This document shows, piece after piece, positions 6,714 through 7,350 of a stretch of DNA of 7,350 nucleotides; position 1 is the first letter of the stretch; every line of letters starts with the position of its first letter. The stretch is from Bacteroidota bacterium (GTDB lineage: Bacteria; Bacteroidota; Bacteroidia; Chitinophagales; Chitinophagaceae), in the NCBI GenBank assembly GCA_023429365.1, contig JAEYVW010000063.1, positions 1 to 7,350 of the forward strand. The letters run 5' to 3'. The position numbers were made by a program, and so were the translations under genes. Under the pieces are notes generated by a model. It made no database searches and had not been told where the DNA came from. It saw only the letters and a list, made by a program, of their open reading frames with translations.

Positions 6714-7191
6714 TTATATGATCAATCGTGGTCTCAATCATACTATCAATATTATCATTTGTTGATTCCACTACCAGGTGAGGTGCCAGCATCGGCTCCC
6801 ATTGCGACCTGATCTTTTTATAAACCTCGTAATCCGCGTCACTGTCGGTCCGTTTCATGCTCAGCCTTTGCCTGGTTATTTCATCATTTGTAATAACCTC
6901 GATGAAGACCAGAGGTGTGTCTCCCGCCTTCTTATTAAATAGTTCACGCAGGTTTTGTTTATAAAATGTTGCGTCGATAACAATGGGTTTGCCTCTTTGA
7001 ATCGTCTGCTCCATAATCAAAGCCATATGGTCATAGATAGATGATTTTTCCTTTTCCGTGTAGGTTTTTTGAGCCAGTAATTTCTTTCGTTCCAGATCAC
7101 TATTTATATAATCGGCGGAGATAGTTTTGGCTAAACGCGATGCGAAATAGCTTTTCCCCGAACCTGGTAAACCAAAAACGATAATAACCAT
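6691..7191 (-). CDS. P-loop kinase-like ATPase, COG0645/AAA_33 type
   Basis: This 166-residue protein is a small nucleotide-binding kinase of the AAA_33/COG0645 type. The Walker A loop is GLPGSGKS (7-14). INSDLERKKL (29-38) matches the substrate-side segment of polynucleotide and shikimate-like kinases. IVIDATF (70-76) is the Walker B-like strand. A basic lid segment around RQRLSMKR (107-114) follows, with Asp116, Asp118 and Asp120 after it. The substrate is unknown. The ATG at 7189-7191 lies immediately before the Walker A strand, so no longer start is expected; only a weak AAGAGA lies upstream. The stop overlaps the start of the APH-like gene, making a two-gene unit. The fused homologues I know place the APH domain first and this domain second, the reverse of the gene order here. 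Confidence 0.87.
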   Translation of the reverse strand: MVIIVFGLPGSGKSYFASRLAKTISADYINSDLERKKLLAQKTYTEKEKSSIYDHMALIMEQTIQRGKPIVIDATFYKQNLRELFNKKAGDTPLVFIEVITNDEITRQRLSMKRTDSDADYEVYKKIRSQWEPMLAPHLVVESTNDNIDSMIETTIDHINALSYDR

Positions 7192-7350
7192 AAAAATTGA
7201 TCTCTTGTATGGTTGACGAAATTAAATCTTTATCTGCCATCCATATCACGTCGTTCTACCTAAGAACCATAATACAAAGGTGAGTATTCAGAATATTTTA
7301 CATGGTATCCTTTTTATTTTACCATCCTCATCCTTATATACCGGGAATTG
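7192..7350. other. A/T-rich stretch with no convincing gene
   Basis: This sequence upstream of the P-loop kinase is A/T-rich. A near-match to the -7 box, CACCTTTG on the minus strand (7275-7282; one mismatch to TAnnTTTG), could serve the kinase/APH unit with a leader of about 80 nt, but no -33 is visible. A minus-strand frame from the window edge to a TGA at 7288-7290 encodes 20 residues (QFPVYKDEDGKIKR and onward). It could be the C-terminus of a neighbouring gene, but is too short to judge. Confidence 0.4.

Noticed and set aside
5697..7191. Toxin-antitoxin or zeta-toxin-like pair
   Set aside because: The P-loop protein superficially resembles zeta-type kinases, but its partner is a full-size APH-like kinase rather than a small antitoxin, and the pair fits the known COG0645/COG2187 association.
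7212..7286. Short plus-strand frame starting at ATG near 7212, 24 residues
   Set aside because: No recognisable motif, no ribosome site and poor length; likely chance.
7288..7350. C-terminal end of an upstream minus-strand gene (20 residues)
   Set aside because: Too short to recognise; sequence beyond the right edge is needed. Noted under the A/T-rich stretch only.

Overview
The window looks like chromosomal DNA from a member of the Bacteroidota, most likely the Chitinophagaceae or a close relative. Three lines support this. Promoter-like boxes match the Bacteroidota -7 consensus TAnnTTTG, here in the extended form TAnCTTTGCnGC. The start codons lack convincing Shine-Dalgarno sequences. The gene set also fits: a futalosine-pathway MqnA, an E. 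coli-type PurB, and a secreted LamG-domain protein. The genus call is inference; the phylum call is fairly firm.

Layout from left to right. (1) 1-675, minus: the N-terminal part of a secreted LamG-fold protein that runs off the left edge. (2) 769-1563, minus: mqnA, chorismate dehydratase of menaquinone synthesis. (3) 1639-2982, plus: purB, adenylosuccinate lyase, the only plus-strand gene, divergent from mqnA. The two share a short intergenic region in which two -7 boxes lie back to back as a near-palindrome. (4) 2979-3488, minus: a RimJ/RimL-type GNAT acetyltransferase whose stop codon overlaps the purB stop. (5) 3573-5168, minus: prfC, release factor 3. It is followed directly by a 42-bp hexanucleotide repeat that stays open in the prfC frame beyond the TAG stop. 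(6) 5256-5639, minus: a small four-helix membrane protein resembling DUF4383. (7) 5697-6713 and 6691-7191, minus: an aminoglycoside-phosphotransferase-like protein (COG2187 type) and, upstream and overlapping it, a small P-loop kinase (COG0645 type). (8) 7192-7350: AT-rich sequence with no convincing gene.

Most of the window is housekeeping: quinone synthesis, purine synthesis and translation termination. No defence system, mobile element, CRISPR array, tRNA or rRNA was seen, and there is no clear new multi-gene system. The points most worth a second look are the kinase/APH pair, normally known to me as one fused protein with the opposite domain order; the face-to-face mqnA/purB promoters; and the repeat that would extend RF3 if its TAG stop were read through.
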